Source: CAVWDI01 sp963793095 (GTDB lineage: Bacteria > Chloroflexota > Anaerolineae > Anaerolineales > UBA4823). Taken from it: DNA of 64,000 nucleotides. Of the stretch, positions 1-8,875 are shown one piece after another; positions within the stretch are counted from its first letter, which is position 1, and every line of letters begins with the position of its first letter. The translations under genes and the position numbers were made by a program. Location: contig CAWBYY010000011.1 of assembly GCA_963793095.1 (NCBI GenBank), forward strand, positions 248,001 to 312,000. The letters run 5' to 3'. The notes beneath the pieces were generated by a model, which was given only the letters and a program-made list of their open reading frames with translations, was not told the DNA's origin and did no database searches.

Positions 1-1440
1 AACCGGATCGTCTGGGTCAAGGGCTTCGTCAATTGGCAGGGATTTGAACCTGTTCTCATCGAGATCGATCAGGTCAACATAGCGCTGGGAATATCGGCGG
101 GTATCTCTGGATGACACCTCCGGATGGAGGTGGGGGTGGCTGAGAGCGACCAGGCGCGGGTAATCATTCCCCACCCGCTCAACCGCCCGGGTTCCCAAAC
201 CCCATACCAGGCGCAGGAAACCATCATCCCGGCGGATTTGTGGCGACCATCGGTACAGGTTGTGGCTGAATGCCACCCCGGCTGCATGGGGCAGAAGATA
301 GCGCCCGGTCCGGTCGCCCTGCACAGTCTGAATGAGCACTGCCATGCGTTCGTCATAGTCCAGCAGGTCCCTGGTCTGGCGGTAAAGCAGTGCGTCCGGA
401 TTCAGGCTGCTGGCATAAATTTTCTTGATCGCCATGGCCAGGTCTTCCAGGTTCTCATCCAGTGTTCCCTGGTTTGGGCAGAAATAGCTGTCGTATTTCC
501 CGGCAAACGAGGTCCCAAAGTTATCCTCCAGCAGACTGGAGGAACGGACGATAATCGGATTGCGCCCGATGTTCACTAGCATAATCATCAAGGCTTCAAG
601 TGTTTCAGGCGTCAGTTGGCTTTCTAAAAATTCAGCTTTCAAGCGGGGGTATTCCGAACAGATATCCTGTTCCATCTTATATTTCTGATCAGCCCAATGC
701 ATTAAATTGTTGAGAGCCATGAAATTATAGAGCAGGTCAGCGCCGATATAATATGACTCGGGGATAGAAATGGTTTCCCTTATGGTTTCATCTCCGACCT
801 CATTCAGGATGCGATATGCTAACAGCATCCCGGCGGCTTTACCGCCAATTTTGCCGTGCCCGATTTTATGGGTGCGGATTTCGTTGAGGTCTTCAATTGT
901 GAACCAGTCTTTGGCGATCTTTACATATGCAAGCTGGTCGCTGATCATTGTCCGGATTAATACAACCTTTATTTCCTGCAGGCGAGCCTGGTGATTCTTA
1001 CGTTCTTCGGGAGGGATACTCTCGATAGCCATCGCTTGCTCAAACAGCATGTTCTGGGGGGCTAGTTCAGGATTGAATGAAACCATCAGGTCTTCAGCGA
1101 TTGCGCCGCGTTCAGCCAGTGTCTGGCGGACAAGTTCATTGAATAGATCAAAAGGCAGGTTGTATGCAAAATAGAAATCAGTCAGGTATTCGCGCACCCT
1201 GGATAAGCGCAGTTCCCAGATATCGGCAGGCTCATCCGCCATCGGATCGTTGAGCACCTCCAGCCTCTGTGAACTGACCGCTTTTTGTTTCACCTCAGTT
1301 TCAAAATCTTCCAGTGGAATAACTCCGCGCTCGAATAACTCGCGCCTCATCCGGGCCCGGATTTGGGTCTGTAAAATCGGGTACTGCGCCAGCGAAAGAT
1401 AAATTTGGAGCGTCCGGTCAAAAGTGGCAGGAGGGCAGGG
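1..1440 (-). CDS. PEP/pyruvate-binding domain protein (PEP synthase-like), C-terminus cut by window edge
   Basis: Reading the minus strand gives an open frame of about 480 residues that runs off the left edge. It carries features of the PEP synthase / pyruvate phosphate dikinase N-terminal nucleotide-binding domain: a GKIGGKAAGMLLA segment near residue 200 and an IIVRSSLLEDNFGTSFAGKY segment near 300, the ATP-binding signatures of that family. A long helical N-terminal part (YPILQTQIRARMRRELFERG) precedes them. Such proteins phosphorylate pyruvate or use PEP, but the catalytic His domain would lie outside the window, so synthase activity is not shown. The start is unclear: the frame opens after a TGA at 1441-1443 without a good start codon, whereas an ATG at 1442-1444 is one base out of frame, suggesting a lost or extra base near 1430-1440. 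Confidence 0.75.
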
Positions 1441-1515
1441 TCATATTTATTTTGAAATAAAAAGTCAGCACGTTTGAAGTTCAACGTGCCAACCAGATTC
1501 AAGTGAATAAACCGG

Positions 1516-2664
1516 TCAACTGCCGAGGTGCATCGGCATAATGACATGGGTAAACACGCCCTGCCCGTCATCTCCGCCGCTGGGCCGGATGACCCCGGGA
1601 CTGGTTTCGGTTGAGGTCTCCAGGACGACATGGGGGGTGTGAATCACATCCAGCGCCTCTCGAAGGAAGCGCACATTGAAGGCGATCGTGAGTGGATTAC
1701 CTTCTATGTTAGCGTCCACATTGTTCTCGTTCGAGCCGGTCTCTTCAGACTGCCCGCGGATATTGATGGAACCGGGCGATTGGGCATCACCGGATTTTAT
1801 TTCCAGGCGGGCAATATGCGACCCTTCCCGAGCGAAAATTTCAGCTTGCTTGCAGGCTTTGAGGAATTCAGAGGTGGATATCACTGCGCGATTATCGCTG
1901 GATTTTGGGATGATCTGTTCGTAATCCGGGAAAGTGCCTTCAATTAACTGGGAGACAAGCTCCGCGTGCTCCAGCCGGAACAGAACCTGACCGCGACCGG
2001 CAGGGACGTACATGCGCACTGTCTGGTCTTTGTCGGTGGCAATCCGGGCGAGTTCGCTCAGGGCGCGGGCAGGCACCACAATTTTGACCGAACCGGAAAC
2101 AGGGCTGGATAACGGGGCGCTGCGTACCGAAAGGCGGAAACCATCTGCGGCGGCCATAGTGATCGTGTCCTCTTCGATATTGATGAGCACTCCTGTCAGA
2201 ATCGGCCGGGCTTCATCTATTGAAGCCGCGAATACAACCTGCTGGATCATCTCTTTCAGATCTGCAACATTGATTTCCAACCCATCATCCGGCTCAAAAA
2301 CTGGTACCGGGGGAAATTCCTGCGAGTCGATGCACTTAATTTCTGTAGTGGAAGCGCCGCTTTGCAGTAACAGCGACATCATGCGCACGTTAAGTTCCAT
2401 ATTAACGGGGAGATCAGGGGCCAGGGTGCTTACCAGGTCGGTGAAAGTTCGGGCTGGCACTGTGGTGGAACCTTCATCCTCAATTTTTGCGCCTATCCAG
2501 CAGGTTATCCCCAGTTCGAGGTTGGTCGCTGACAGGCGAAGGCGGCCTTCATCAGTTGCGACCAGAACATTCGCCAGGACCGGAAGGGTGCTGCGCGGGG
2601 AAACCGCTCTTGAGACGATGTTAAGACCGTGGGCTAAGCTCTCTTGGTTTACGTTTACTTTCAT
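1516..2664 (-). CDS. dnaN: DNA polymerase III subunit beta (sliding clamp)
   Basis: This 382-residue protein is the ring-shaped clamp that tethers DNA polymerase III to DNA. The length is typical and the sequence shows the three-fold repeated clamp architecture: N-terminal MKVNVNQESLAHGLNIVSRA, middle domain with the RPILTGVLINIE stretch, and a C-terminal end of the form VIMPMHLGS, close to the usual P-M-R-L ending. I chose the ATG at 2664 rather than the longer frame back to 2796, because family homology begins there and an AGGAG-like site lies upstream. A sigma70-like promoter is just upstream. No dnaA, recF or DnaA boxes are next to it, so it is not in the classical oriC-dnaA-dnaN arrangement. 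Confidence 0.95.
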   Translation of the reverse strand: MKVNVNQESLAHGLNIVSRAVSPRSTLPVLANVLVATDEGRLRLSATNLELGITCWIGAKIEDEGSTTVPARTFTDLVSTLAPDLPVNMELNVRMMSLLLQSGASTTEIKCIDSQEFPPVPVFEPDDGLEINVADLKEMIQQVVFAASIDEARPILTGVLINIEEDTITMAAADGFRLSVRSAPLSSPVSGSVKIVVPARALSELARIATDKDQTVRMYVPAGRGQVLFRLEHAELVSQLIEGTFPDYEQIIPKSSDNRAVISTSEFLKACKQAEIFAREGSHIARLEIKSGDAQSPGSINIRGQSEETGSNENNVDANIEGNPLTIAFNVRFLREALDVIHTPHVVLETSTETSPGVIRPSGGDDGQGVFTHVIMPMHLGS

Positions 2665-2697
2665 GACCGCCGTCCTCTCCTGCACTAAGTTAATTAG

Positions 2698-2727
2698 AGT
2701 ATACAACGAGAGAGGATAAATTGACAA
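2698..2727 (-). promoter_or_regulatory. Predicted sigma70 promoter of dnaN
   Basis: On the minus strand TTGTCA (2727-2722) is followed after 18 bases by TATACT (2703-2698), close to the -35 and -10 consensus. Transcription would start near 2691, about 27 bases before the dnaN start. This is a sequence match only. Confidence 0.6.
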
Positions 2728-2910
2728 GCATTCCGCGTTGAAATTCCTTTTTCCGAGGGCGGGCTGCGGGGTAAAACCCGGCGCTGAAAGGATCAATCAA
2801 TCTGGTCTGGAGGGTTTTTTTGATGAATATATGCGAGCTTCCCTACTGCGCGGATCATAATACTCCGGGAAGGAACCTGGACAGGGAATATTAGCCTGAA
2901 AAAGGGGAAT

Positions 2911-2954
2911 AAAAACCGGGGGTTGTCAAAGAAAGTTCTTTCGACAACCCCCGG
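2911..2954 (-). terminator. Intrinsic terminator after glutamate dehydrogenase 1
   Basis: Two perfectly complementary 12-base arms, CCGGGGGTTGTC (2916-2927) and its complement (2943-2954), enclose a 15-base loop. On the minus strand they are followed by TTTTT (2915-2911). It lies 37 bases beyond the stop of the glutamate dehydrogenase gene and separates that unit from dnaN. Confidence 0.85.
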
Positions 2955-2991
2955 ATAGGTCTAAATTTCAATCACTATTTAATTGAATACC

Positions 2992-4239
2992 TTACACCCA
3001 ACCGCGCAGGCGCATCACCTCCGCGACTCTCTCAACGGATACGACATATGCAGCCAGGCGGTTATGCAGGTTGAGTTTTTTGGCGGTGTTGTGCATTGAG
3101 TGGAAGGCTGCAGTCATCTTGCGGTCCAGCCTTTCGTGGACGTCGCTCTCCTCCCAGTAATAATCATAGGTGTTCTGGACCATCTCAAAGTAGGAGACCG
3201 TAACACCGCCAGCGTTGGCCAGGAAATCCGGGATGACGTAGACACCGTTCTCAAATAGAATCTGGTCAGCCTCGGGAGTTGTAGGGCCGTTCGCCAGTTC
3301 AACGCTGATCTTGGCTTTGATATTCCCGGCGTTGGATTGGGTAATAACGCTTTCCAAAGCGGCAGGGATCATAACATCGACATCCAGTTCCAGTAGTTCT
3401 GGATTTGTTATCTCGGTCGTTCCGGGATACCCCAGGACGGTTCCGTTTTGTTGTTTGAAAGCAAACACAGACTCATAATCCAGACCATCCGGATTGACAA
3501 TGCCGCCTCTTGAGTCTGAGACTGCGGTAACCTTCAATCCGAGCAGTTCCTCCCCCAGTTTATGGGCAAAGGAACCGGCGTTTCCATAACCCTGGATTGC
3601 GGCAGTGGCGCCGTTCAGTTCGATGCCAAGAGTCTTGCCCGCCTCGCGGAGGGTGTAGATCCCGCCGCGTGCGGTTGCATCGCCGCGCCCGGCTGAACCG
3701 CCCAGTGCGATCGGTTTTCCGGTGATCACTCCGAATTCGTTGTATCCCTGCAGGAACGAGAACTCGTCCATCATCCAGGCCATTATCTGCGGGTTTGTGT
3801 ATACGTCCGGGGCAGGCACATCCTTCTCAAGGCCGATCAGGCGGCCGACCTGGCGGATATACGCCCGGCTCAGGCGTTCCAGTTCGCCCTGAGAGAGCTG
3901 TCTCGGATTGCAGATAATGCCGCCCTTGCCGCCCCCCAGCGGGATGTCAACCATTGCACATTTCCAGGTCATCCAGGCAGCCAGCGCCCTGACAGTATCG
4001 ATTGTTTCATCGGGATGGTAGCGGATTCCACCTTTCGTGGGGCCGCGCGCATCGTTATACTGGACCCGGAAGCCGCGGAACACCTGGGTGGTGCCGTCAT
4101 CCATTTTTACCGGCAGAGTGACATGCAGTTCTCGCAGCGGCCAGCGCAGCATTTCATGTGTGGCCGGATCCAACTGCAGCACTTCGGCGGCTTCATCCAG
4201 CTGTGCCTGGGCAATGGCGAACGGATTTAATTCTGACAT
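2992..4239 (-). CDS. gdhA: Glu/Leu/Phe/Val dehydrogenase family, glutamate dehydrogenase 1
   Basis: 415 residues, the usual length for hexameric glutamate dehydrogenase, which interconverts glutamate with 2-oxoglutarate and ammonium using NAD(P). The substrate-binding domain shows KGGIRYHP and the catalytic-lysine region WKCAMVDIPLGGGKGG (about residues 70-115). The Rossmann domain shows the glycine-rich IQGYGNAGSFA (about 215-225), and AALE and ANAGGVTVSYFE follow as in the family. The ATG at 4239 is preferred over an upstream start because AAAGGAG sits 8 bases before it and homology starts there. It lies 98 bases after a second, frameshifted dehydrogenase gene on the same strand and ends in a strong terminator, so the two are probably co-transcribed. 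Substrate preference (Glu versus branched-chain amino acids) is inferred from family likeness. Confidence 0.9.
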   Translation of the reverse strand: MSELNPFAIAQAQLDEAAEVLQLDPATHEMLRWPLRELHVTLPVKMDDGTTQVFRGFRVQYNDARGPTKGGIRYHPDETIDTVRALAAWMTWKCAMVDIPLGGGKGGIICNPRQLSQGELERLSRAYIRQVGRLIGLEKDVPAPDVYTNPQIMAWMMDEFSFLQGYNEFGVITGKPIALGGSAGRGDATARGGIYTLREAGKTLGIELNGATAAIQGYGNAGSFAHKLGEELLGLKVTAVSDSRGGIVNPDGLDYESVFAFKQQNGTVLGYPGTTEITNPELLELDVDVMIPAALESVITQSNAGNIKAKISVELANGPTTPEADQILFENGVYVIPDFLANAGGVTVSYFEMVQNTYDYYWEESDVHERLDRKMTAAFHSMHNTAKKLNLHNRLAAYVVSVERVAEVMRLRGWV

Positions 4240-4336
4240 TGATTGATCTCCTTTATGATATGAATTGGGTTGGTTGAAATTGATTTGTTCCCATGGATAA
4301 ATTAAATTGATTAAATTTAAAAATAAATCCTTCAAT

Positions 4337-5631
4337 TCACGGCACGTATAACCAGCCGCGTTCTTTCATGGCCTTTACCACCCGGTCGATTGCGACGATA
4401 TAGGCAGCATCTCGCATGTAGATTTTTTCCGCTTCAGCGACCTTGAGGACATCCGCAAAGGCCCGGGTTAGTTTGTTGTTCAAACGGTCGATCACTTCCT
4501 CCCGCGACCAGTAATAATTCATGTCATTCTGCACGCCTTCAAAATAGGACACGGTTACCCCGCCGGCATTGCATAAAGTATCAGGGATCAGGAAAATACC
4601 GCGGGCTTCGAAAAAGCGGTCGGCTTCAAGTGTGGTGGGACCGTTTGCGCCTTCGGCTATGATTTTCACGCGGTCGCTGATCGATTTTACAGTTTCGGCG
4701 TTTACCTGTCCTTCCAGGGCGCACGGCATCAGAATATCGACATCTTTCTGGATCCATGCGCTCCCGTCTTCGATAATGTATCCCTTTTCATAAGCCTGAT
4801 CCATATTGATTGATCCATATGGATCTGTTATTGAGATAGATCGCGGGGATTGACGCCCTGCGGATGGCTGATCGTGTAGGAGGTAAGATCTCGGCGGTCC
4901 CAGCAGGAAACGCATTCAACCGTGCCTCCCAGAAATTCGGAAAATCCAATTGCGGCATACTGGGCAACATTTCCAAACCCCTGGATGGAAACCCGGCACC
5001 TGGAAGGGTCAAGTTTGAGGTGCTTGATCGCTTCCCCGAGGGTATAGACCACTCCGAAACCGGTCGCCTCCATTCTCCCGAGCGTTCCGCCGCCGCCCAC
5101 CGGTTTACCTGTGATCGCGCCGGGGGTGTATGCTCCCGCCATCTTTGAGTATTCGTCCATCATCCAGCCCATCATCTGGGGGGTGGTGCCCACATCCGGG
5201 GCGGGGATGTCCTGGCGGGGACCGATCGCCCGCCAGAATTCAGTGATCCAACCCCGGCACAGGCGTTCTTTTTCTGAATCGGCCAGCGCAGCGGGATCTA
5301 CAGCAACCCCACCTTTCGCGCCTCCCAGGGGGATATCGACAACCGCGGTTTTCCAGGTCATCCACATCGCCAGCGCCCGGATCGTGTCCAGCGTTTCTGA
5401 AGGATGAAACCGGATCCCGCCTTTGGCTGGGCCGCGGGCATCATTATGCTGGACTCGAAAGCCGTAATAGATATTTAGTGTGCCGTTATTCATCCGCACT
5501 GGAATCTGGAATTTATATTCGCGCCTGGGAAAGCGCAGCATTTCGGCGACATAGCTTTCGAGGTTGAGAAGTTCCGCCATGTGGTCGAATTGTGCCTGGG
5601 CGATAGTAAAGGCGTCAATTAATTCAGTCAT
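4337..5631 (-). CDS. gdhA: Glu/Leu/Phe/Val dehydrogenase 2, one frameshift
   Basis: Second copy of the family, about 430 residues once repaired. N-terminal part (5631 to about 4838): KGGIRFHP, WKTAVVDIPLGGAKGG and the Rossmann IQGFGNVAQYA. C-terminal part in another frame: SITDPYGSI, CALEGQ, AEGANGPTTLEADR, CNAGGVTVSYFEGVQN and a conserved C-terminal helix. The frame breaks at about 4836-4838: adding one base joins ...NPRDL to SITDPYG as in homologues, while as written the first frame stops at 4828-4830. The two proteins are diverged paralogues, not a recent duplicate. It heads the two-gene unit and is preceded by a promoter and a leader with a terminator-like hairpin, so its expression may be attenuated. 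The lesion is most simply a lost base in the sequence, but real inactivation cannot be excluded. Confidence 0.85.
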
Positions 5632-5813
5632 ACCAATATTGTGGAAACTTGCTGAATGGTTTTGCGATGAGTAAAAAATAAGCGGACATACCGGAGGAAT
5701 GTCCGCTTGAACTGCCAGTTTTTATGGACAACATAGTGCCCTTCAGGGATAATAACTCGCCCTTACGGGACGAAAATCTTCCCATATTTTATGCGCTTCC
5801 AGAAAGGTGGATA
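5632..5813 (-). promoter_or_regulatory. Structured 5' leader of glutamate dehydrogenase 2, candidate attenuator
   Basis: Predicted untranslated leader of about 180 bases between a promoter and the gdh2 start. It holds two tandem small hairpins with a 21-base period, CCC-GTAA-GGG (5769-5760, a GNRA-type loop) and CCC-TGAA-GGG (5748-5739). A terminator hairpin follows close to the coding start. TGTCC at 5730-5726 can pair with GGACA at 5704-5700, part of the terminator stem, giving a possible though short competing helix. I do not recognise a known riboswitch or a T-box. Regulatory function is inference from layout. Confidence 0.45.
5673..5707 (-). terminator. Terminator-like hairpin in the gdh2 leader
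   Basis: On the minus strand AGCGGACAT (5707-5699) and its complement ATGTCCGCT (5689-5681) form a 9-base-pair stem with a 9-base loop, followed by TATTTTTT (5680-5673). It lies 41 bases upstream of the gdh2 ATG and downstream of that gene's own promoter, so it would act as an attenuator. It could instead end read-through from gatB. Confidence 0.7.
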
Positions 5814-5820
5814 CGGCCTT

Positions 5821-5849
5821 ACTTTAACAGAACTCGATTTTAGCGTCAA
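5821..5849 (-). promoter_or_regulatory. Predicted sigma70 promoter of the gdh2-gdh1 unit
   Basis: TTGACG (5849-5844), an exact 17-base spacer and TAAAGT (5826-5821) on the minus strand make a near-consensus promoter. The predicted start near 5813 gives a 180-base leader. A 12-base palindrome AAAACCGGTTTT lies upstream at 5892-5903 and could be an operator, but there is no other support for that. Confidence 0.7.
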
Positions 5850-5941
5850 GTGACAAATGCAACAAAGCTATTGATAACTTTTGTTCGCCTTAAAACCGGT
5901 TTTGGGGGAGATCGAACCTTATTCCTGGCGTTTAACAGGGG

Positions 5942-7411
5942 TTATCGTTCGATTTCCGCCAGCTGCTTTTCCAATTCGGTTTGTAGGATCCGGGGATTGG
6001 CTTTGCCTCCGGTCTGGCGCATTACCTGCCCGAAAAACCAGCTGAACAGCCCGGACTTGCCATCGAGGTACTCGTTTACCTGCCCGGGGTTATCGGCAAG
6101 TACGCCTCTGACCAGGTCCGCGATCTGGCTGGAATCTGAAATCTGGCGCAGGTTGCCCTGGTCGATTATCTCTCTGGCGGGTCGGCCGCTCTCCAGCATC
6201 TCGAGCAGGATGTTTTTGGCTGTACTCTGGTTTATGTGGCCGTCCTGGATTATCTGGAGCAATTCCGCCAGCTCTTCGGGTGGGGTTTTTATCCGGTCGA
6301 TTTCGGTCCCGTTCTCGTTCATATAAGCGAAGACCGGTCCGCTGATCCAGTTTGCGATTGTTCTCGGGGGGATCTGCTCCCCGGCAGCAGCCACCGCTTC
6401 AAAATAATCGGCGACCGGCTTTTCAGCGGTCAGAACCGCAGCATCCGTAGGTTTCAGGCCGTACTGCTGCTCGAAACGCATCTGCCTCTGGAGAGGCAGT
6501 TCGGGCATACCAGCCCGGATTGATTCGATCCAGCCCGGCTGGATTTCAAGCGGGGGCAGGTCGGGCTCCGGAAAATAACGGTAATCATGGGCGTCTTCTT
6601 TACTGCGCTGGGGAACAGTCTTGGCGGCTTTTTCATCCCAGCCGAGGGTCTGCTGGATCACAGCTTTTCCCTGCTTTTGGAGCTGGCTCTGGCGTTCGAC
6701 CTCGTAATTCACCGAATCTTCCAGGGCCCGGAAACTGTTCAGGTTTTTTATCTCTGTGCGGGTAAAGAATTCTAAACTGCCTTTTGGGCGGACAGAGACG
6801 TTTGGTTCGATTCTAAGCACCCCTTTTTCCATATCGCCCGAATTAACCTCAAGGTAGCGCAGGATGGAGCGCAGCCCGGAGGCATAAGCGCGGACTTCAG
6901 CGCCGGAGTTCAGGTCCGGTTCAGAAACGATCTCCAGCAGAGGCACCCCGGCACGGTTGAGATCGATCAGCGAATAGCCGTTACCATTATCGATTACGTG
7001 GGTCAGTTTGCCGGTGTCCTCCTCCAGGTGCACCCGCCGGATGCGGATCTCCTTGTAGCTGTCTTCAGCCAGGATCAACAGCGAGCCGTCCGTAGCCAGA
7101 GGCTGTTCGTACTGCGAAATCTGGTAGCCTTTCGGGAGATCGGGGTAAAAATAGTTCTTACGGGCGAAAATGCTCACGGGGTGGATTTTGCAGTTCAGGG
7201 CCAGCGACACACGCAGGGCATATTCGACCGCCCGCTGGTTTATCACCGGAAGTACACCCGGCATGCCCGAACAAACCGGGCATACTGCCGAGTTTGGCGC
7301 TGCGGTGGTCAGGTCAACTACCGGACAGGCGCAGAACATTTTCGAAACCGTTTCCAGTTCAGCGTGTACTTCCAATCCGATCACTGCTTCGTATTCAGTA
7401 TGTTGTTTCAT
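5942..7411 (-). CDS. gatB: Aspartyl/glutamyl-tRNA amidotransferase subunit B
   Basis: 489 residues, full length for GatB, the kinase/transamidase subunit that converts Glu-tRNA(Gln) or Asp-tRNA(Asn) to the amide form with ammonia delivered by GatA. The N-terminus shows the hallmark YEAVIGLEVHAEL, then CACPVV and CPVCSGMPGVLPV (zinc-site cysteines), ARKNYFYPDLPKGYQISQYE and HLEEDTGKL. The GatB/YqeY helical tail occupies roughly the last 150 residues. It is transcribed in the same direction as gatC and gatA but is separated from them by three other genes. The ATG at 7411 gives the normal start. Confidence 0.96.
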   Translation of the reverse strand: MKQHTEYEAVIGLEVHAELETVSKMFCACPVVDLTTAAPNSAVCPVCSGMPGVLPVINQRAVEYALRVSLALNCKIHPVSIFARKNYFYPDLPKGYQISQYEQPLATDGSLLILAEDSYKEIRIRRVHLEEDTGKLTHVIDNGNGYSLIDLNRAGVPLLEIVSEPDLNSGAEVRAYASGLRSILRYLEVNSGDMEKGVLRIEPNVSVRPKGSLEFFTRTEIKNLNSFRALEDSVNYEVERQSQLQKQGKAVIQQTLGWDEKAAKTVPQRSKEDAHDYRYFPEPDLPPLEIQPGWIESIRAGMPELPLQRQMRFEQQYGLKPTDAAVLTAEKPVADYFEAVAAAGEQIPPRTIANWISGPVFAYMNENGTEIDRIKTPPEELAELLQIIQDGHINQSTAKNILLEMLESGRPAREIIDQGNLRQISDSSQIADLVRGVLADNPGQVNEYLDGKSGLFSWFFGQVMRQTGGKANPRILQTELEKQLAEIER

Positions 7412-7475
7412 TGGTAACCGGTTCAGTCTACCATTTTATAATTGGAAAATTTACCCCGGGGGGGAAATGCGCCTG

Positions 7476-7700
7476 CTATTGTTCTTCGATTGTCCAGGCG
7501 TCGCCCGCTTCGAAGTAGGATAGATTAAAAACGCGGCCGCCTGCGGTAACCACCCGGAAACGCCTGCCCTGGGGGGTGCGCCAGCTGGCGATGATTTCGG
7601 ATATTTCCAGACGATTGCCATCAAGCAGAATAGAGACCGGGCGGTCTGCGTATTCTTTTCCAGAGTAACAGAAAACCTCTTCAGCAGCCTGTGTCGCCAT
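7476..7700 (-). CDS. Small conserved hypothetical protein
   Basis: 74 residues from the ATG at 7700, chosen because AAGGGG precedes it; a longer frame to 7733 overlaps the upstream gene. The sequence is soluble, without signal or membrane segment, and looks like a small beta-barrel: FCYSGKEYADRPVSILLDG, then a Trp-containing strand (ASWRTPQGRRFRVVTAGG), ending FNLSYFEAGDAWTIEE. This pattern resembles short uncharacterised proteins of the DUF6504 type, but I am not certain of the family. It lies 29 bases after the nucleotidyltransferase gene and before gatB, probably in the same transcript. Function unknown. Confidence 0.6.
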   Translation of the reverse strand: MATQAAEEVFCYSGKEYADRPVSILLDGNRLEISEIIASWRTPQGRRFRVVTAGGRVFNLSYFEAGDAWTIEEQ

Positions 7701-7729
7701 AAAACCCCTTGCCGGCCAGCGACCCTGAA

Positions 7730-8743
7730 TCAAACCGTAAGTTTGGTATCATCGCCGGCGTTGATAATCTTCCATCTTCCCTGGAGTTCAGCGTTACGTC
7801 CAATCAGGGAATCCTCCAGGATCACGCCGTCGGCGCGGGCCTGGTCTTCGAAGATCGAATTTTTTACCAGACAGTTTTGAATCTGGCATTCCGCTCCAAT
7901 GGAGACAAAAGGCCCCACCACTGCGTTCCTGATCTGGGCGGACGGGTGCACAAAAACCGGCGGCACAGCCTGGAACTCTGCCCGCAGAGCGGCTTCTTTG
8001 CTGTTATCGTGCCCGTGTTCCAACAGATAACGGTTGGTTTCAAGCAGTGTTTGGGGAGTGCCGGCATCCAGCCAGACCTCAACCATCTCGGGACGCATTA
8101 TTAATCCGTTTTCCAGCATGATGTTGATCGCGTCTGCCAGAAAATATTCGCCCTTTAATTTGACGTCTTTTTTCAACTGTTCCTCAATCGCGGCGATCAA
8201 CTGCTCTCCTTCTTTGAAGTAATAAAAACCGACCACAACCAGGTTGTCCTCAATAGAGTCAGGTTTTTCGATCAGGCGGGTTACCTGGCCGCTCTTGTTT
8301 AACTTCACGACTCCGAAGCGGCGTGGATCAGGCACCTCCTTTACCCAGACAACCGCCCCGGACGATTCGCCATCCAGAAAAGAGAGGTCAGTTTCGATAA
8401 GCGTATCCGCGAACACAACCAGGGTCGGACCGGAGATGAATTCCTTTGCAAGCAGAATCGCGTGGGACTGCCCGCGCGGGTTTTCCTGCAGCACAAATCT
8501 CGATTTTAAATCCGGGTAGGATGTACGAATGCAGTCCTCAATCTGGTCTGACAGGTATCCGACAATATTGACCAGTTCGATATCCACAAAGCCCGGGTAG
8601 GTCGACAGACTGTCAATCAGGTGATTCAAGACTGTCTTGCCTGCCACGCTGACCAGTTGTTTTGGTTTGCTCCAGGTGTGGGGGCGCAAACGGGTGCCCA
8701 GCCCTGCCATCGGGATCACAACTTTTAATGGGTTGTCTTTCAT
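7730..8743 (-). CDS. Sugar-phosphate nucleotidyltransferase
   Basis: 337 residues. The N-terminal NTP-transferase domain starts with KVVIPMAGLGTRLRPHTWSK, the G-x-G-T-R-x-R-P-x-T-x-x-x-P-K nucleotide-binding signature, with substrate and metal motifs downstream (VFADTLIETD and LDAGTPQTLLETN). The last 80 residues are hexapeptide-like (VHPSAQIRNAVVGPFVSIG), a left-handed beta-helix tail often seen in glucose-1-phosphate thymidylyl- or uridylyltransferases and mannose-1-phosphate guanylyltransferases. It would make an NDP-sugar for cell-envelope or exopolysaccharide synthesis. The exact sugar and nucleotide cannot be told. It sits within the gat region without other sugar genes nearby. Confidence 0.85.
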   Translation of the reverse strand: MKDNPLKVVIPMAGLGTRLRPHTWSKPKQLVSVAGKTVLNHLIDSLSTYPGFVDIELVNIVGYLSDQIEDCIRTSYPDLKSRFVLQENPRGQSHAILLAKEFISGPTLVVFADTLIETDLSFLDGESSGAVVWVKEVPDPRRFGVVKLNKSGQVTRLIEKPDSIEDNLVVVGFYYFKEGEQLIAAIEEQLKKDVKLKGEYFLADAINIMLENGLIMRPEMVEVWLDAGTPQTLLETNRYLLEHGHDNSKEAALRAEFQAVPPVFVHPSAQIRNAVVGPFVSIGAECQIQNCLVKNSIFEDQARADGVILEDSLIGRNAELQGRWKIINAGDDTKLTV

Positions 8744-8875
8744 TCAGCGGTTTTCCTTTTCTACAGGGTTACGAGAATTAACGAGGCAATTATAACCTTT
8801 TGGAGATCGGTGGTTTTAACAGGCCCTGGTTGGGTCGGGATTTTTAAAAGCATCTTAGTATGAGCCTATTTATTA

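Noticed and set aside
2012..2719. Long plus-strand open frame (about 235 codons) opposite dnaN
   Set aside because: It is the antisense shadow of a highly conserved gene, with Ser/Arg-rich composition and no family likeness.
1516..2990. Replication origin next to dnaN
   Set aside because: No DnaA-box clusters (TTATCCACA-like) and no dnaA, recF or gyrB beside it; the upstream 327 bases hold only a promoter and a terminator.
4828..4842. Programmed ribosomal frameshift in gdh2
   Set aside because: No slippery heptamer or stimulatory structure, and many unrelated genes in the window show the same kind of break.
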